Positions 7,277 through 16,319 are shown, counted from the first letter of the stretch. The stretch: 64,000 bases of DNA from Chloroflexota bacterium (GCA_005887685.1 VBHJ01000009.1:32079-96078); one strand, 5' to 3'. Program-made: numbers and translations. Notes: generated by a model from the sequence alone, not told the origin.

Positions 7277-9382
7277 TCAGGGAGTGTTGGTCGGATACCA
7301 CAGCGGCAGGGTGGAGAGCGCCTCGTCGGCGTCTACGTCCGGGTCGGGGCTGTTGCTGCCGAGCTGGTACTGCCAGGCGGCGAGGTGGTCCGGGCAGCCC
7401 GTTTCATACGGCTGCCATACCGGCGCATTGGCCTTCGACCAGCCGCCCGAATCGAGGGAGGGCTCAAAGGACCAGATGTACGAGTCCCAGGAGATCGCCT
7501 GCTGCTCGCTCTGGGCCTGGCACCAGGCGGCTCCGAACTCGCTTCCCGCCGTCCCGTTCCCGTAGAAGACCGGGACGTAACCAGCTCCTGTGACGCCGTC
7601 ATACCAGCCGCGGATGAAGCCGGAGTCGATGTTGCCGGCGCCCGGACATGCCTCGCCGGGCGGTTCGATATCGATGGCGATGACGTGACCCACGGGCTCG
7701 GTGTCGTGCGCGGCCACCGAGGTTGCGACCTGGGCGTAGCCCATGCCGGTGTCGTAGCCCGAGACCGCGGAGCAGTTGTAGTCGTTGTAGATCGGCAGGA
7801 TGCCCATCCGCATCTTCGCGGCGGTGTAGATCTCGGGCCAGCTCAGTCCCGGACACACCGTGGATGTCAGGTAACGGCCCCAGAAGTCGGGGTTGCCCAG
7901 CGCCCGCTGCACGCCCGGCAAGACCTCACCCGTGGGATCGCCCGTGAAGGCCTTGCAGGAGTCGACGCCCCACAAGAGCCTGGCCGGCTGGATTGCCGCC
8001 GACCGCGCCTGGACGTCGATGAGGGTCGTGGGTCCCGTCACCTTCTGGAGGAGCTGGCCGAGCTTGCTCTGGTTTCGCGTCGACGGGACCGCGCCGATCG
8101 CCGCGCTGAACTGAGGAGTCGAGCCGGACGTGGCCGCGACCGAGGCGCTGCAGGTGTTGCCGTTCTTGCAGGGCGGCGCCACCAGGTGGCCCTGCTCGTC
8201 GAAGATGCCGATGCTCCAGGGCGTGTTCGTCAGGTCGGCGTTGGTGCTGGCGGTGAGGTGGATGTTGCTCCCGACCTGGAACGTGGAGCTGCCGCCGATG
8301 GCGATCGAAAGCCAGGCGACCGAGACGTGTTCGGAGACGGCCCAGATGTCGGGGTTGGAAAACGTGGCCGTCAACGTTCCGATGGCAGCAACGATCGACC
8401 GCGTGCCGCTCGCCGGCTGCGTCAGCGCGACGCTGCAATTGGTCCCTCGGCTGCAATAGGTGATCCGACCCATGTTGCTGAGGTCGAACATTTCAATCGC
8501 GTAGCCAAACTGTTCGACGGGGATGGTCGAGGTTGCGGTCAGGGTCGTTGGCTTGCCCGGCCCCACGGCCGACTGGGTCGCTGCGAGGCTGAGGCCGAGC
8601 CAGCCGACGGAGACCGTGTTCGAGGTGAGCGCGCCGCTGGTCGGGGCCTTTGCCGTCGGGGCGCCCAGGTAGGCCACGAAGTTGTGGACCCCTGCCTTGG
8701 CCGAGTAAGCGACCGCGCATTGCCCGCCTTGCAAGCAGGAACCCAGCAGAGTCGCGGTCGTCGTGTCAAAAATCTGGATCGCCTTGCCGGTTCCGGTCAC
8801 TCCCGCCCCCGCGGTGGCGGTGAGCAGGACTTTGCCGCCTGACTGGATCGCCTTCGTGTTGGAAGTGAGAGTCAGCTGCTGGACGGAGGCCGCCGGCCGG
8901 AGAGACAGGATCGGAACGCTGGGTGCAATCGATGGAGTGTCGGCCGGCGCGCCGGAGTTGTTGCCCGGGTTCGAACCACCGGAGAGAGGAACGTCGCTGC
9001 AGGCCGCCGGTGTGGCGAGGGTTGGGTCGGCTCCCGCGGGGCAGGGGGACTGCCCGTCTGGAGTCGACGGTGTCCCCGCGGCGGTGTTACCCAGGCCATC
9101 GTTGGTGACGCAAGAGGCACCTTCGCCAGAGGCAGGGCACTGCTGCGCCCCGTCGGGAACGCTGAGCTGCAAGCTCTCACCGGCGCCCGGTGAGCACGAC
9201 TCGCCCCCCTCACCAGAGCCTGAGCAAACGGTCACCGTCGACTGGTGCAGGACGCTGCCGGCGGCCGGGGCGGCCGCCAGCGCCGTGAATGTGAGCTGGT
9301 TCGCCACGGCGACGAAGACCACCGCCAGATGGACGGCCGGGCGCGCTTGGAAAGAAGTGAAAACCCGTCGAAGTGAGTGCAC
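7277..9382 (-). CDS. Secreted DUF1906 (Rv2525c-like glycoside-hydrolase fold) protein with repeated beta-domains
   Basis: A 701-residue exported protein. The GTG start has GGGGG upstream, and the N-terminus is a signal peptide (AVHLAVVFVAVANQLTFTALAAA). A Cys- and Gly-rich low-complexity region runs to about 160. At least three related segments of about 90 residues follow (LTLTSNTKAIQSGG, LSLAATQSAVGPGK and similar), which look like Ig-like beta-domains, each with a small Cys pair. The C-terminal 230 residues are the DUF1906 domain: WGVDSCKAF, GRYL, GILPIYNDYN, AIDIEPP, PVFYGNG, WSFEPS, AWQYQ. DUF1906 has a glycosidase-like TIM-barrel fold and is linked to cell-wall substrates in mycobacteria. 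Acidic residues in the GVD and AIDIEP strands fit an active site. Confidence 0.85.
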   Translation of the reverse strand: MHSLRRVFTSFQARPAVHLAVVFVAVANQLTFTALAAAPAAGSVLHQSTVTVCSGSGEGGESCSPGAGESLQLSVPDGAQQCPASGEGASCVTNDGLGNTAAGTPSTPDGQSPCPAGADPTLATPAACSDVPLSGGSNPGNNSGAPADTPSIAPSVPILSLRPAASVQQLTLTSNTKAIQSGGKVLLTATAGAGVTGTGKAIQIFDTTTATLLGSCLQGGQCAVAYSAKAGVHNFVAYLGAPTAKAPTSGALTSNTVSVGWLGLSLAATQSAVGPGKPTTLTATSTIPVEQFGYAIEMFDLSNMGRITYCSRGTNCSVALTQPASGTRSIVAAIGTLTATFSNPDIWAVSEHVSVAWLSIAIGGSSTFQVGSNIHLTASTNADLTNTPWSIGIFDEQGHLVAPPCKNGNTCSASVAATSGSTPQFSAAIGAVPSTRNQSKLGQLLQKVTGPTTLIDVQARSAAIQPARLLWGVDSCKAFTGDPTGEVLPGVQRALGNPDFWGRYLTSTVCPGLSWPEIYTAAKMRMGILPIYNDYNCSAVSGYDTGMGYAQVATSVAAHDTEPVGHVIAIDIEPPGEACPGAGNIDSGFIRGWYDGVTGAGYVPVFYGNGTAGSEFGAAWCQAQSEQQAISWDSYIWSFEPSLDSGGWSKANAPVWQPYETGCPDHLAAWQYQLGSNSPDPDVDADEALSTLPLWYPTNTP

Positions 9383-9395
9383 TGATACCCCCGTT

Positions 9396-9460
9396 GGCGC
9401 ACCCAGGGACGGGGGCGCTAGATGTCAGGGGGCAAGCTACTGGCGGCATGCCGGTGCGCC
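9396..9460 (-). promoter_or_regulatory. Possible structured 5' leader of the DUF1906 gene
   Basis: An 8-bp inverted repeat, GGCGCACC (9396-9403) and GGTGCGCC (9453-9460), closes a 49-base loop that holds a small GGCATGCC palindrome. It lies between the gene start and a TTGACA further upstream. It does not match a riboswitch I know; the evidence is only the repeat. Confidence 0.3.
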
Positions 9461-9611
9461 CACGGCGCTTGGGTTAATAAGCCTGAAGCGTTGTCAATTG
9501 CTCTGAATCAGGGCAAAAGTCGGGGGTTTTGGAGCCGGATCGGTCGGGCTTGACGCGGGGGCGGGTGCATTGTGACGGAAATGCCGCCGCTTGACCAGCC
9601 CGGAGAAAAGC

Positions 9612-9639
9612 GAAGCAGCCCGGGGCAGTGGGCTGCTTC
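9612..9639 (-). terminator. Intrinsic terminator after the small membrane protein gene
   Basis: A perfect 10-bp stem, GAAGCAGCCC / GGGCTGCTTC, with an 8-base loop. Minus-strand reading gives a GCTTTTC tail; the plus strand gives TCTTTT. Its position 28 bases beyond the stop at 9667 supports that ORF being transcribed. Confidence 0.8.
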
Positions 9640-9666
9640 TCTTTTAGAACGTCGGACCGCGGGCGT

Positions 9667-9972
9667 CTACGGGCTCGCGTGCACGGCGCCGAGCACGTTT
9701 CCGTACATGACACCCAGCGCGAGCAATCCGAGGAGAGAGAGCAGGACCAGGATGAAGGCCCGCGCGCATGCGTCCATCAGCCACGACTCCTCGGTCGAGT
9801 CCGAATCGGCGACGTTCCAACGCCGCCCGTAGAGGCCGGCTCTCACGGACAGACCGATGGTCGCCAGCAGGATGATGAATAGAACAGCCATCACATAGGT
9901 CGAGGGCGTGGACACCGAGCGGGTCGGCGTCCACGCCATCCAGACAACGCGCCGCGGGGCGAATGTGAACAT
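9667..9972 (-). CDS. Small two-TM membrane protein, unknown function
   Basis: A 101-residue ORF with two convincing TM segments (TYVMAVLFIILLATIGLSV and AFILVLLSLLGLLALGVMYG) separated by a charged loop (RRWNVADSDSTEES). No family is recognised. The intrinsic terminator directly downstream supports it as a real transcript. The start at 9972 has no clear ribosome site; the in-frame ATG 12 codons on (MAWTPTRS) is an alternative. It is divergent from the membrane protein at 10077. Confidence 0.6.
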   Translation of the reverse strand: MFTFAPRRVVWMAWTPTRSVSTPSTYVMAVLFIILLATIGLSVRAGLYGRRWNVADSDSTEESWLMDACARAFILVLLSLLGLLALGVMYGNVLGAVHASP

Positions 9973-10076
9973 GTCGGGTCCGCTTCAAATTGCGCCCCGG
10001 CGCCAGACGTCATTTGAGGACGCGAGCGCCCCCGGACTCGGCCAATACTCGTGACGGGGGACGCGTTCTTCTAGGC

Positions 10077-11006
10077 GTGGAGGTCCCGCTGCTGCTTCAG
10101 TTCTCGATCGCCTTGTTCACCGGCATGGTGGCGGCCACTTTCGTGCCGCCGGTCCGGAGGTCGATCCCCAAGCCCGTAGAGATCCTTCTTTGGGTCGGCT
10201 TGGTGTCGGTATGCGTGCTCGGCGTGGCCAGCATCACCGACCCCAACGCGCGTGAGCTCAGCGCATCGGCAGCCTGGGCCGCGAACCAGATCCTCAATAC
10301 GCTGGTCGGTCTGGCGCTGGGAGGATTCGGCGGCTGGATCCTGGACCATCGCTTCCCGATCGCGAGCTGGCTCGTGATCATCGCCGGCACCGACATTTTT
10401 GCCCTCATGTTTCTTCACTCGATGCGCCGCGCCCAGCCATGGCGACCACGCATCAGGCTGCGCGAGTGGATGGAGCTGCCAGTGCCCGAGCCCCCCACAG
10501 CGACGGCGCGTCGCCGGCTCGTCCTTGCGGACCCGCTCGCCGATGTGAACCGCAGGCTCGCCGCCACCGGCGCGATTGCCGGGACGGCGGCCCTGGCCAA
10601 GATGATCGACTTTTCGATCTGGGTGCGGAACATCATGGTTCCGCGTGAGGCTCGCCGGCTGGCGCGGGTTGCGGTTGTCGGACGGGTCGAGTCGCAAGCT
10701 CGCTTGGAGGGGCTGCGTGACGCGACGGCGCACCTCCAGTACGCAGCGCGCTCCTGGTATGCGGCCGCGGGCGAGCCCGCGATCAGCGGTCTCGCTGTCA
10801 AGGCCGGCAGTGCGGTACGCACCGCGCGAGCAGCCAGGCAAGGTCTGAGCCCGAGCGCTCTGCGACCGGGTCAGGTGATCGACATCCACGCGCTTATGAG
10901 CGCGCAATCGCTCGGCTGGTACGGACCCTTGACCGCCGCACCGAACGAGTCACCGGGGGAACAGGATGGCGCTGAATCACAACGATCAGATCGTCTGGCC
11001 TCGTAG
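10077..11006 (+). CDS. Four-TM membrane protein with a helical cytoplasmic C-terminus, unknown function
   Basis: The track begins at 9990, but hydrophobic coding sequence starts near the GTG at 10077 (VEVPLLLQFSIALFTG), giving 309 residues. Four TM helices are predicted in the first 115 residues (LLLQFSIALFTGMVAATFV; VEILLWVGLVSVCVLGVASI; ILNTLVGLALGGFGGW; SWLVIIAGTDIFALMFLH). An Arg/Ala-rich, probably helical, soluble region follows. No catalytic motif or known domain is seen. Its end overlaps the start of the second class A PBP by 41 bases, so the two are probably co-expressed; a cell-wall accessory role is inference. Confidence 0.6.
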   Translation: MEVPLLLQFSIALFTGMVAATFVPPVRRSIPKPVEILLWVGLVSVCVLGVASITDPNARELSASAAWAANQILNTLVGLALGGFGGWILDHRFPIASWLVIIAGTDIFALMFLHSMRRAQPWRPRIRLREWMELPVPEPPTATARRRLVLADPLADVNRRLAATGAIAGTAALAKMIDFSIWVRNIMVPREARRLARVAVVGRVESQARLEGLRDATAHLQYAARSWYAAAGEPAISGLAVKAGSAVRTARAARQGLSPSALRPGQVIDIHALMSAQSLGWYGPLTAAPNESPGEQDGAESQRSDRLAS

Positions 11007-13050
11007 GGTAAACGGCATGCGACGGCGCGCCAGCGCCGCGCACGTTCTGAGCAAAGGCAAGGTTTCGCGACCAGCCGGCTGGCTCGTGCGGCTCTTCATC
11101 CTGGTCGTGATCGCCGTGCCGAGTCTGATCATCACGTCACCGGGCTACGTCGCATTCGCCGATAAGCTGCCCGACCCGAGCCAGGTGACCTCCGCCATTC
11201 CCGGGGATACGTTGATCTACGCGTCCGACGGCAAGACGCTCCTCGCGGACCTGCACCCGCCCGGCTATCAGAGCTACTACGAACCGCTGGTGGACATGGG
11301 AACGCTGCTCCCGGAGGCGGTCATCTCGATCGAGGACCACAACTTCTACTCGGAGCCCGGCATCGACCCGCAGGGCATCATGCGCGCCTCCATCGTCGAC
11401 TATCAATCCGGGTCCGCGGTCCAGGGCGCTTCCACGATCACCCAGCAGCTGGTGAAGCTGCGGCTGGTCGGCAACCAGGCGTCGCTCGACCGCAAGATGC
11501 GCGAGGCGCTCCTCGCGTTCGAGATCGAGCGCCACTACACCAAGGCGGAGATCCTCGAGTGGTACCTGAACAGCGTGTTCTTCGCGAACACCGCATGGGG
11601 CACAGCGGCGGCCTCCAGGATCTACTTCCACAAGCAGACCAAGGACCTGGACCTGGCTCAGGCGTCGATGCTTGCCGGGATCATTCGTGGTCCGACGCTC
11701 TACAACCCGCTCGTCAACTGGACGTCGGCCAAGAACCGGCAGAAGACCGTGCTCGACGCGATGATCCGCGACGGCAAGATCACCGCCTCAGACGCGGCAC
11801 GAGCATTCGCTGAGGACCTCTCGCGGCCGTCCCACATGTTCATGCCCACCAACCAGATAGTGGCGCCGGCCTTCGTCAGCTACGTGACGTCAGCGCTGAT
11901 CGCGCAGTTCGGCAAGGACGCTACCTACAGCGGGGGGCTTCGGGTTGTGACGACGCTGAACTACACGCTCCAAGTCATGGGTCAGGGCGTCGTCAGCAAC
12001 GTCATCGGGTCTCTCGCCTATCGCAGAGTCACTCAAGGTGCCCTGGTGGCCCTTGATCCGACGTCGGGTGCGATCCTGACCATGGTCGGCTCTGCCGATC
12101 CCAACTCCAATGGCGGCCAGTACAACCTGGCCGTCTGGCCTCCGCGAAACCCGGGATCGTCGATGAAGATCTATACGTATACGGCCGCCATCGCGAGCGG
12201 AAAGTTCACCATGACGACGCCGATCGCGGACAGCCGCTTCTCGTATCGGGATCCGATTTCGGGAGAGGTCTATTCGCCGCAGAACTACGACGGGCACACT
12301 CACGGGACGTGCCAGCTCCAGGTGTGCATGGGCAACTCCCTCAACATCCCAGCGGTCAAAGTCGAGCTCGGCATAGGGGTCTCGAGCGTCGTCCAGATGG
12401 CACGCACGATGGGAGCCCCGCCGTACCAGCTCCACGGCACCGACGCGAACGGGTTCCCGATCTACACGAGCGACGACGCGCTCAACACGTATGGCCCGTC
12501 GTTGACCCTCGGCGGTTACGGTGAGACTCCGCTTCAGATGGCGACAGGTGCATCGGTGCTCGCGGCGCAGGGAATTCTGCGCCAGCCATACGCGATCAGT
12601 GTCGTCACCAAGGGCGACAACCTGATGTACGTGCATCAGTACGACCCGGGCAAGCAGGTGGTCGATCCACGGGTCGCGTACATCATGGAGCAGATCATGT
12701 CGAACGACAACAACCGCGCCATGATCTTCGGCCGCAACTCGCTGCTCACACTTCCCGGACGGCGTGTTGGGGTAAAGACCGGAACATCCGACTCGTTTGC
12801 GGATGCCTGGACCGTCGGCTACACACCACACCTGGTCGCTGCGGTTTGGGGCGGCAACGCCAACTGGACCGTCAAGATGACGAACAACTCGGACAGCTAT
12901 TACATCGCCGCGCCGATGTGGCATCCCTTCATGCAGATGGCGCTCGACTCGCTTGGATTGGGCGACGAGTGGTACTCGGAGCCGGCCGGACTGGTCAACC
13001 AGAGCTGTCACGGGCAGACCGCCTACTACATGCCTGGCACCCACTGCTAG
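10966..13050 (+). CDS. Class A penicillin-binding protein (second copy)
   Basis: A 694-residue bifunctional murein synthase. TM helix at about 45-68; GT51 domain with EDHNFYSEPG (catalytic Glu about 122), QGASTITQQLVK and WYLNSVFFANTAWG; transpeptidase with SSMK (about 397), SLN in GNSLNIPAV, and KTGTSDS (about 603). It lacks the Ser-Pro tail of the 2981 gene and ends in a Cys-containing segment (SCHGQTAYYMPGTHC). The ATG at 10966 has GGGGGA about six bases upstream and lies inside the preceding ORF; an ATG at 11017 is possible. The glycosyltransferase motif reads EDHNFYSEPGID rather than EDRNFYNHGAID, so the two PBPs are diverged paralogues, not a recent duplication. Confidence 0.93.
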   Translation: MALNHNDQIVWPRRVNGMRRRASAAHVLSKGKVSRPAGWLVRLFILVVIAVPSLIITSPGYVAFADKLPDPSQVTSAIPGDTLIYASDGKTLLADLHPPGYQSYYEPLVDMGTLLPEAVISIEDHNFYSEPGIDPQGIMRASIVDYQSGSAVQGASTITQQLVKLRLVGNQASLDRKMREALLAFEIERHYTKAEILEWYLNSVFFANTAWGTAAASRIYFHKQTKDLDLAQASMLAGIIRGPTLYNPLVNWTSAKNRQKTVLDAMIRDGKITASDAARAFAEDLSRPSHMFMPTNQIVAPAFVSYVTSALIAQFGKDATYSGGLRVVTTLNYTLQVMGQGVVSNVIGSLAYRRVTQGALVALDPTSGAILTMVGSADPNSNGGQYNLAVWPPRNPGSSMKIYTYTAAIASGKFTMTTPIADSRFSYRDPISGEVYSPQNYDGHTHGTCQLQVCMGNSLNIPAVKVELGIGVSSVVQMARTMGAPPYQLHGTDANGFPIYTSDDALNTYGPSLTLGGYGETPLQMATGASVLAAQGILRQPYAISVVTKGDNLMYVHQYDPGKQVVDPRVAYIMEQIMSNDNNRAMIFGRNSLLTLPGRRVGVKTGTSDSFADAWTVGYTPHLVAAVWGGNANWTVKMTNNSDSYYIAAPMWHPFMQMALDSLGLGDEWYSEPAGLVNQSCHGQTAYYMPGTHC

Positions 13051-13070
13051 GAGAAGGTGACCGCAGACCG

Positions 13071-13259
13071 ATGCAGGCCAGGTTCGACAAGGCGGGCAGG
13101 AGGCTTCCCGACACCGGGCACGGCTGTGGCTGCCAGCTCTGCGCGGACTCGAATGCGCCGCGTTACGAGCGCCGCGAGGACCCCGAACGCGAGCCGCGAG
13201 TGTGGAGTCCGCTGCGGAGACGCGTCGTCCGGATGTTCCAGAGAGCGGCCGCCGGCTGA
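13071..13259 (+). CDS. Small Cys-containing basic protein, unknown
   Basis: A 62-residue ORF from ATG 13071 lies 20 bases after the PBP stop. Codon third positions are G/C-rich like its neighbours, which the alternative frame from GTG 13057 does not show. It carries HGCGCQLCADS, a CxCxxC cluster that could bind metal, and a C-terminal basic helix (PLRRRVVRMFQR). The AAGGTG about 11 bases upstream is a weak ribosome site. No family is recognised. The stop codon sits in the loop of a GC-rich hairpin. Confidence 0.5.
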   Translation: MQARFDKAGRRLPDTGHGCGCQLCADSNAPRYERREDPEREPRVWSPLRRRVVRMFQRAAAG

Positions 13260-13269
13260 GCCGGCGGCC
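13247..13269. terminator. GC hairpin whose loop is a stop codon, between convergent genes
   Basis: A perfect 10-bp stem, GGCCGCCGGC / GCCGGCGGCC, with loop TGA, which is the stop of the small Cys protein. There is only a weak T-tract (GATTCTCCTT). It lies between convergent ends and may act for both strands. Confidence 0.55.
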
Positions 13270-13285
13270 TAGATTCTCCTTGCCG

Positions 13286-13888
13286 TCAGCCTTCTACCGC
13301 GAAGCTCGCGGCGCCGTCGTCGAGGGCCGCCTGCGGTCCGTACGAATGCTTCAGCATCACGCGCAGCCGCTCCTTCGCCACGGCCAGCCTCGAGGCCACC
13401 GTGCGCTCAGGAATGCCGAGGGCCTGCGCGATCGCGCGGTTGGTGTAGCCGTGGTAGTGGCGCAGCACGATGGCCGCGGCCTGCTTCGGCGGAAGCTTGG
13501 AGAGGGCGATGGCGAGGTCGCGGTGTTCGACGACCTCTTGCGGGTCGGGCGCGAGGCCCGGCCGGCCCAGCCGGCGAATCACCTCACCGACCTCGCGGAG
13601 GCGCATTTTTCGCTGGTACGAAACCGCGGCGTTGATTGCGATGCGGTGGACCCACGCCTCGGCCGGCGCGATCGGCTGCCATGTCGACCACTTCTTGTAC
13701 GCGCGCTCGAACGCGTCCTGGGCGCAGTCCTCGGCCGCGGCCCTGTCGCCAAGCATCCCGGTCAAGGTGCCCAGGATCTTGCCGTAAGAAGCCTGGTAGA
13801 GACGCTCAAAGTCCGCTTCGTTGCCGGCCTGGTAGCTCGTCGTTGGCTGTTTCGTCTCGCCGGTGCTCGCAGAGATCGGCTCTGCCAT
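13286..13888 (-). CDS. ECF-type RNA polymerase sigma factor
   Basis: A 200-residue sigma-70 family protein. Region 2 is recognisable (DFERLYQASYGKILGTL; AAEDCAQDAFERAYKKW; APAEAWVHRIAINAAV), as is region 4 (LPPKQAAAIVLRHYHGYTNR, then IAQALGIPERTVASRLAVAKERLR), the -35-recognising helix-turn-helix. It resembles the sigma factor at 60694 across its length (shared EVIRRLGRP and VLRHYHGYTNR), so the two are paralogues. No anti-sigma gene is adjacent. ATG 13888 is the start. Confidence 0.92.
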   Translation of the reverse strand: MAEPISASTGETKQPTTSYQAGNEADFERLYQASYGKILGTLTGMLGDRAAAEDCAQDAFERAYKKWSTWQPIAPAEAWVHRIAINAAVSYQRKMRLREVGEVIRRLGRPGLAPDPQEVVEHRDLAIALSKLPPKQAAAIVLRHYHGYTNRAIAQALGIPERTVASRLAVAKERLRVMLKHSYGPQAALDDGAASFAVEG

Positions 13889-14013
13889 GGTTTTGCTTCA
13901 ACCCCCTTGGTTCGGTGAGCTCACGCTCAACCTCGGCCTAACTCTCCGCCTCAGGGGGTATTTGGGTCGCCGTACCGATGGTCGGATTTTGGCTAACTCA
14001 GTTGCAGTAGCAG

Positions 14014-15546
14014 GTGTCGGCGCGCCCCGCGACGTTTTCAAAAGAGATGAATCCTGGGGCAGACTCAGGCGGAACGTACGCGGTGGACGTGCTGGCAACC
14101 CTGGCCAGCGGTCTCAGCGTGGATGCGACCGAGAGCGGCAGAAAGGCGCTCGAGGTCGTCCGTGAACGCTCGCCTGAGCTGATCGCGATCGGCGAGCAAA
14201 CCGGCGAAGACCTCGTCACGACATCGGCGGGGTTCATCGACATGATGCTCGCCGCGCTGCGCAACGACGTCGAGCTGCCGTGGCCGGACTTCGAGCAGCG
14301 ATCGCGCGATTACGGCCGGCTCCGCGCGGCGCAGGGACTGCCGCTTGAGCTGCTGATCGACGTGCTCGCCGTCTACCGGCGCGCGACGATCGAGCTCATC
14401 TCGCGGCCGATCCAGGGCAAGCCGCACTACGACGAGATCATCACGATCGCGCAAGGCCGGCTTGAGGATGTGACCGAGCGCCTCACCACGGCGATCGCGC
14501 GTGGCTTTCTCGAGCACATCGATGAAGAGCACCGGGCCCGCGAAAGTGAGATGTACGGGCTCGCCGCGATCGTGAGCGCGATGGGACGTTCGCTTGACCT
14601 CGGAGAGACGGCGGAGGTCGCGCTGATCGAGGCCCTCGCCGCGCTTCGGTTGAGCACCGGCGCGTTGTGGCTGCGCGAGCGGTCGTCCTACAAGCTGGTC
14701 CACACAGTCGGCCTGGACGCGGACCAGGTCGATGACTTCGCGCGCCAGGTCGGCCCGCATGTGAAGGCGTCGGCGTCGGCGGTCGGCAGGGCGGAGTCGC
14801 AGGTGGACCGCATCTCCGGCCAGGAGTGGAATGCCCTGCGCGCGCAGCTCCGCGTCCGGGGCAGGACGGTTGGAATGCTGACCGTGGCGACCATGGTCGA
14901 TCGCGTGTTTGGCGCATCCGACCTGCTTTTCACGGCGGCCGTTGCGGACCAGGTGGCCATCGCCATCGACCGCGCGCGCCAGTTCGCGAGCGAGGCCCGC
15001 ACCGACCACCTCACCGGTCTTGCGAACCGCCGCGAGTTCGAGCGGGTCATGGAGCGCGAGGCCGCTCTCGCCGAACGGCACAACCGGCGGCTTTCACTGA
15101 TGATGATCGACCTCGACAACCTGAAGCGGATCAATGACCGGCTTGGACACAGCGCGGGCGACGGAGCGCTGAAGATCGTCGCGCAGCAGCTGCAGCGTGT
15201 CGTGCGGGCATCGGATGTCTGCGCGCGGGTGGGGGGGGACGAGTTCGCGGTTGCGATGCCCGAGACCGACCTCGACCGGGCTCGCGATGTCGCGCTCCGC
15301 CTTCGCGGTGCAGTCGAACACGCCGCCCTCAGCCTGCGCGCGCCGGAGCACGTGGAGGTCAGCGTCGGCATCGCCGCGTGGCGGCCCGGCCAGGACTGGC
15401 AGGCGATCTACAAGGCCGCCGACACCGATCTCTACGAGGACAAGCGGCGGCGCAAGACAGTGCGGCGCTGGCGGCAGGAGGACCAACCGGCGGAGATCCG
15501 GATACTGGGACGGGGCGCCGGGCGGCGACGGGTGTCCGGGGCGTAA
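14014..15546 (+). CDS. Diguanylate cyclase with RsbRD-like N-domain, GAF and GGDEF
   Basis: A soluble 510-residue c-di-GMP synthase. The N-terminal 170 residues are helical and resemble the RsbRD/PucR-associated sensory domain (WPDFEQRSRDYGRLRAAQG; LPLELLIDVLAVYRRA). A GAF-like domain spans about 185-320. The GGDEF domain has DHLTGLANRREFE, MMIDLDNLKRINDRLGH and an intact GGDEF active-site loop (about 407), so it should be catalytic. No RxxD product-inhibition motif is visible at the usual spacing. The GTG at 14014 has poor ribosome-site support; ATG 14047 and GTG 14083 are alternatives. Confidence 0.88.
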   Translation: MSARPATFSKEMNPGADSGGTYAVDVLATLASGLSVDATESGRKALEVVRERSPELIAIGEQTGEDLVTTSAGFIDMMLAALRNDVELPWPDFEQRSRDYGRLRAAQGLPLELLIDVLAVYRRATIELISRPIQGKPHYDEIITIAQGRLEDVTERLTTAIARGFLEHIDEEHRARESEMYGLAAIVSAMGRSLDLGETAEVALIEALAALRLSTGALWLRERSSYKLVHTVGLDADQVDDFARQVGPHVKASASAVGRAESQVDRISGQEWNALRAQLRVRGRTVGMLTVATMVDRVFGASDLLFTAAVADQVAIAIDRARQFASEARTDHLTGLANRREFERVMEREAALAERHNRRLSLMMIDLDNLKRINDRLGHSAGDGALKIVAQQLQRVVRASDVCARVGGDEFAVAMPETDLDRARDVALRLRGAVEHAALSLRAPEHVEVSVGIAAWRPGQDWQAIYKAADTDLYEDKRRRKTVRRWRQEDQPAEIRILGRGAGRRRVSGA

Positions 15547-15632
15547 GAAGGGGTTCGAGTCTGCCCCTCCGGCCCTTCGGGCCACCTGCCGGACTAGCCG
15601 GTCCAGGACGCGCTGCCCGCGCCTACTTATTG

Positions 15633-15646
15633 CCCCATAAATGGGG
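15633..15646 (-). terminator. Short inverted repeat after the response-regulator gene
   Basis: CCCCAT-AA-ATGGGG lies 22 bases beyond the response-regulator stop. The stem is six pairs with little T-tract. Weak terminator candidate. Confidence 0.3.
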
Positions 15647-15667
15647 AGGAGACTTATCTAATTGCCT

Positions 15668-16318
15668 TTATTCCACCAGCGCCAATTCGCGTGCTTTGAC
15701 TATTGCTTCTAGCTTGGAGTGCACTCCCAGCTTGCTGCCCAGGCTGCGGATATGGGTGCGGACTGTCGTGTAGCTGATCCCAAGCCGGCTCGCGATGTCG
15801 CGACTCGACGTGCCCTCCGCCATGAGGCGAAGGACCTCCTTCTCCCGCGGCGTCAACCGCTCGAGCTGCGCTTCGGCCTCGCGCCGGTTGTTGAGCAGCT
15901 GCGCGATCGACCGCGGCGTGAAGAGCGAGCCTCCCTGCGCTACGGTGCGAATTGCGTCGACCACCTCCTGCGCGGCTCGGGACTTGTGGATGAACGCGCT
16001 CGCGCCCGCCTCGAGCGCGGCGAAGCGCGCCGCATCGCTGTCCTCCCGGGTCAGGAAGATGAGCTTGGTCTCAGGGCGCAGCTGGCGGATGCCGGTCGCA
16101 GCGTCCGCGCCCGTCCCGTCGGTGAGCCGGAAGTCGATCAAGACAAGGTCGGGTTTTAGCTCGGCCGCGCGAGCGATCGACTCAGAGACCGATCCGGAGT
16201 GCCCGACCACGGTCATGTCTTCCTGGTCGTTGATGAGCGCGGCCAGACCTTCGGCCACGACCTGGTGATCCTCGACGATCAGGACACGAGTCGTTTCGCT
16301 CTTCATTTCCGTCGCCAC
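15668..16318 (-). CDS. NarL/LuxR-family response regulator
   Basis: A 216-residue regulator. The receiver domain (about 10-125) has acidic residues in LIVEDHQ, the phospho-acceptor Asp in LVLIDFRL, and the conserved Thr/Lys surroundings (IFLTRED; FIHKSRA). The LuxR-type DNA-binding domain at the C-terminus has LTPREKEVLRLMAEG, and SSRDIASRLGISYTTVRTHI as the recognition helix. It starts with GTG one base after the kinase stop, so it is translationally coupled; an in-frame ATG four codons later is possible. It should act with the sensor kinase. Confidence 0.93.
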   Translation of the reverse strand: MATEMKSETTRVLIVEDHQVVAEGLAALINDQEDMTVVGHSGSVSESIARAAELKPDLVLIDFRLTDGTGADAATGIRQLRPETKLIFLTREDSDAARFAALEAGASAFIHKSRAAQEVVDAIRTVAQGGSLFTPRSIAQLLNNRREAEAQLERLTPREKEVLRLMAEGTSSRDIASRLGISYTTVRTHIRSLGSKLGVHSKLEAIVKARELALVE

Positions 16319-16319
16319 T

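Noticed and set aside
7271-8842. Plus-strand ORF of 523 residues
   Set aside because: Antisense to the DUF1906 gene; the minus frame has a signal peptide, repeated domains and its own terminator.
15571-15583. GGCCC-TTC-GGGCC hairpin after the GGDEF gene as a strong terminator
   Set aside because: Only five pairs and no T-tract; too weak to list as a feature.
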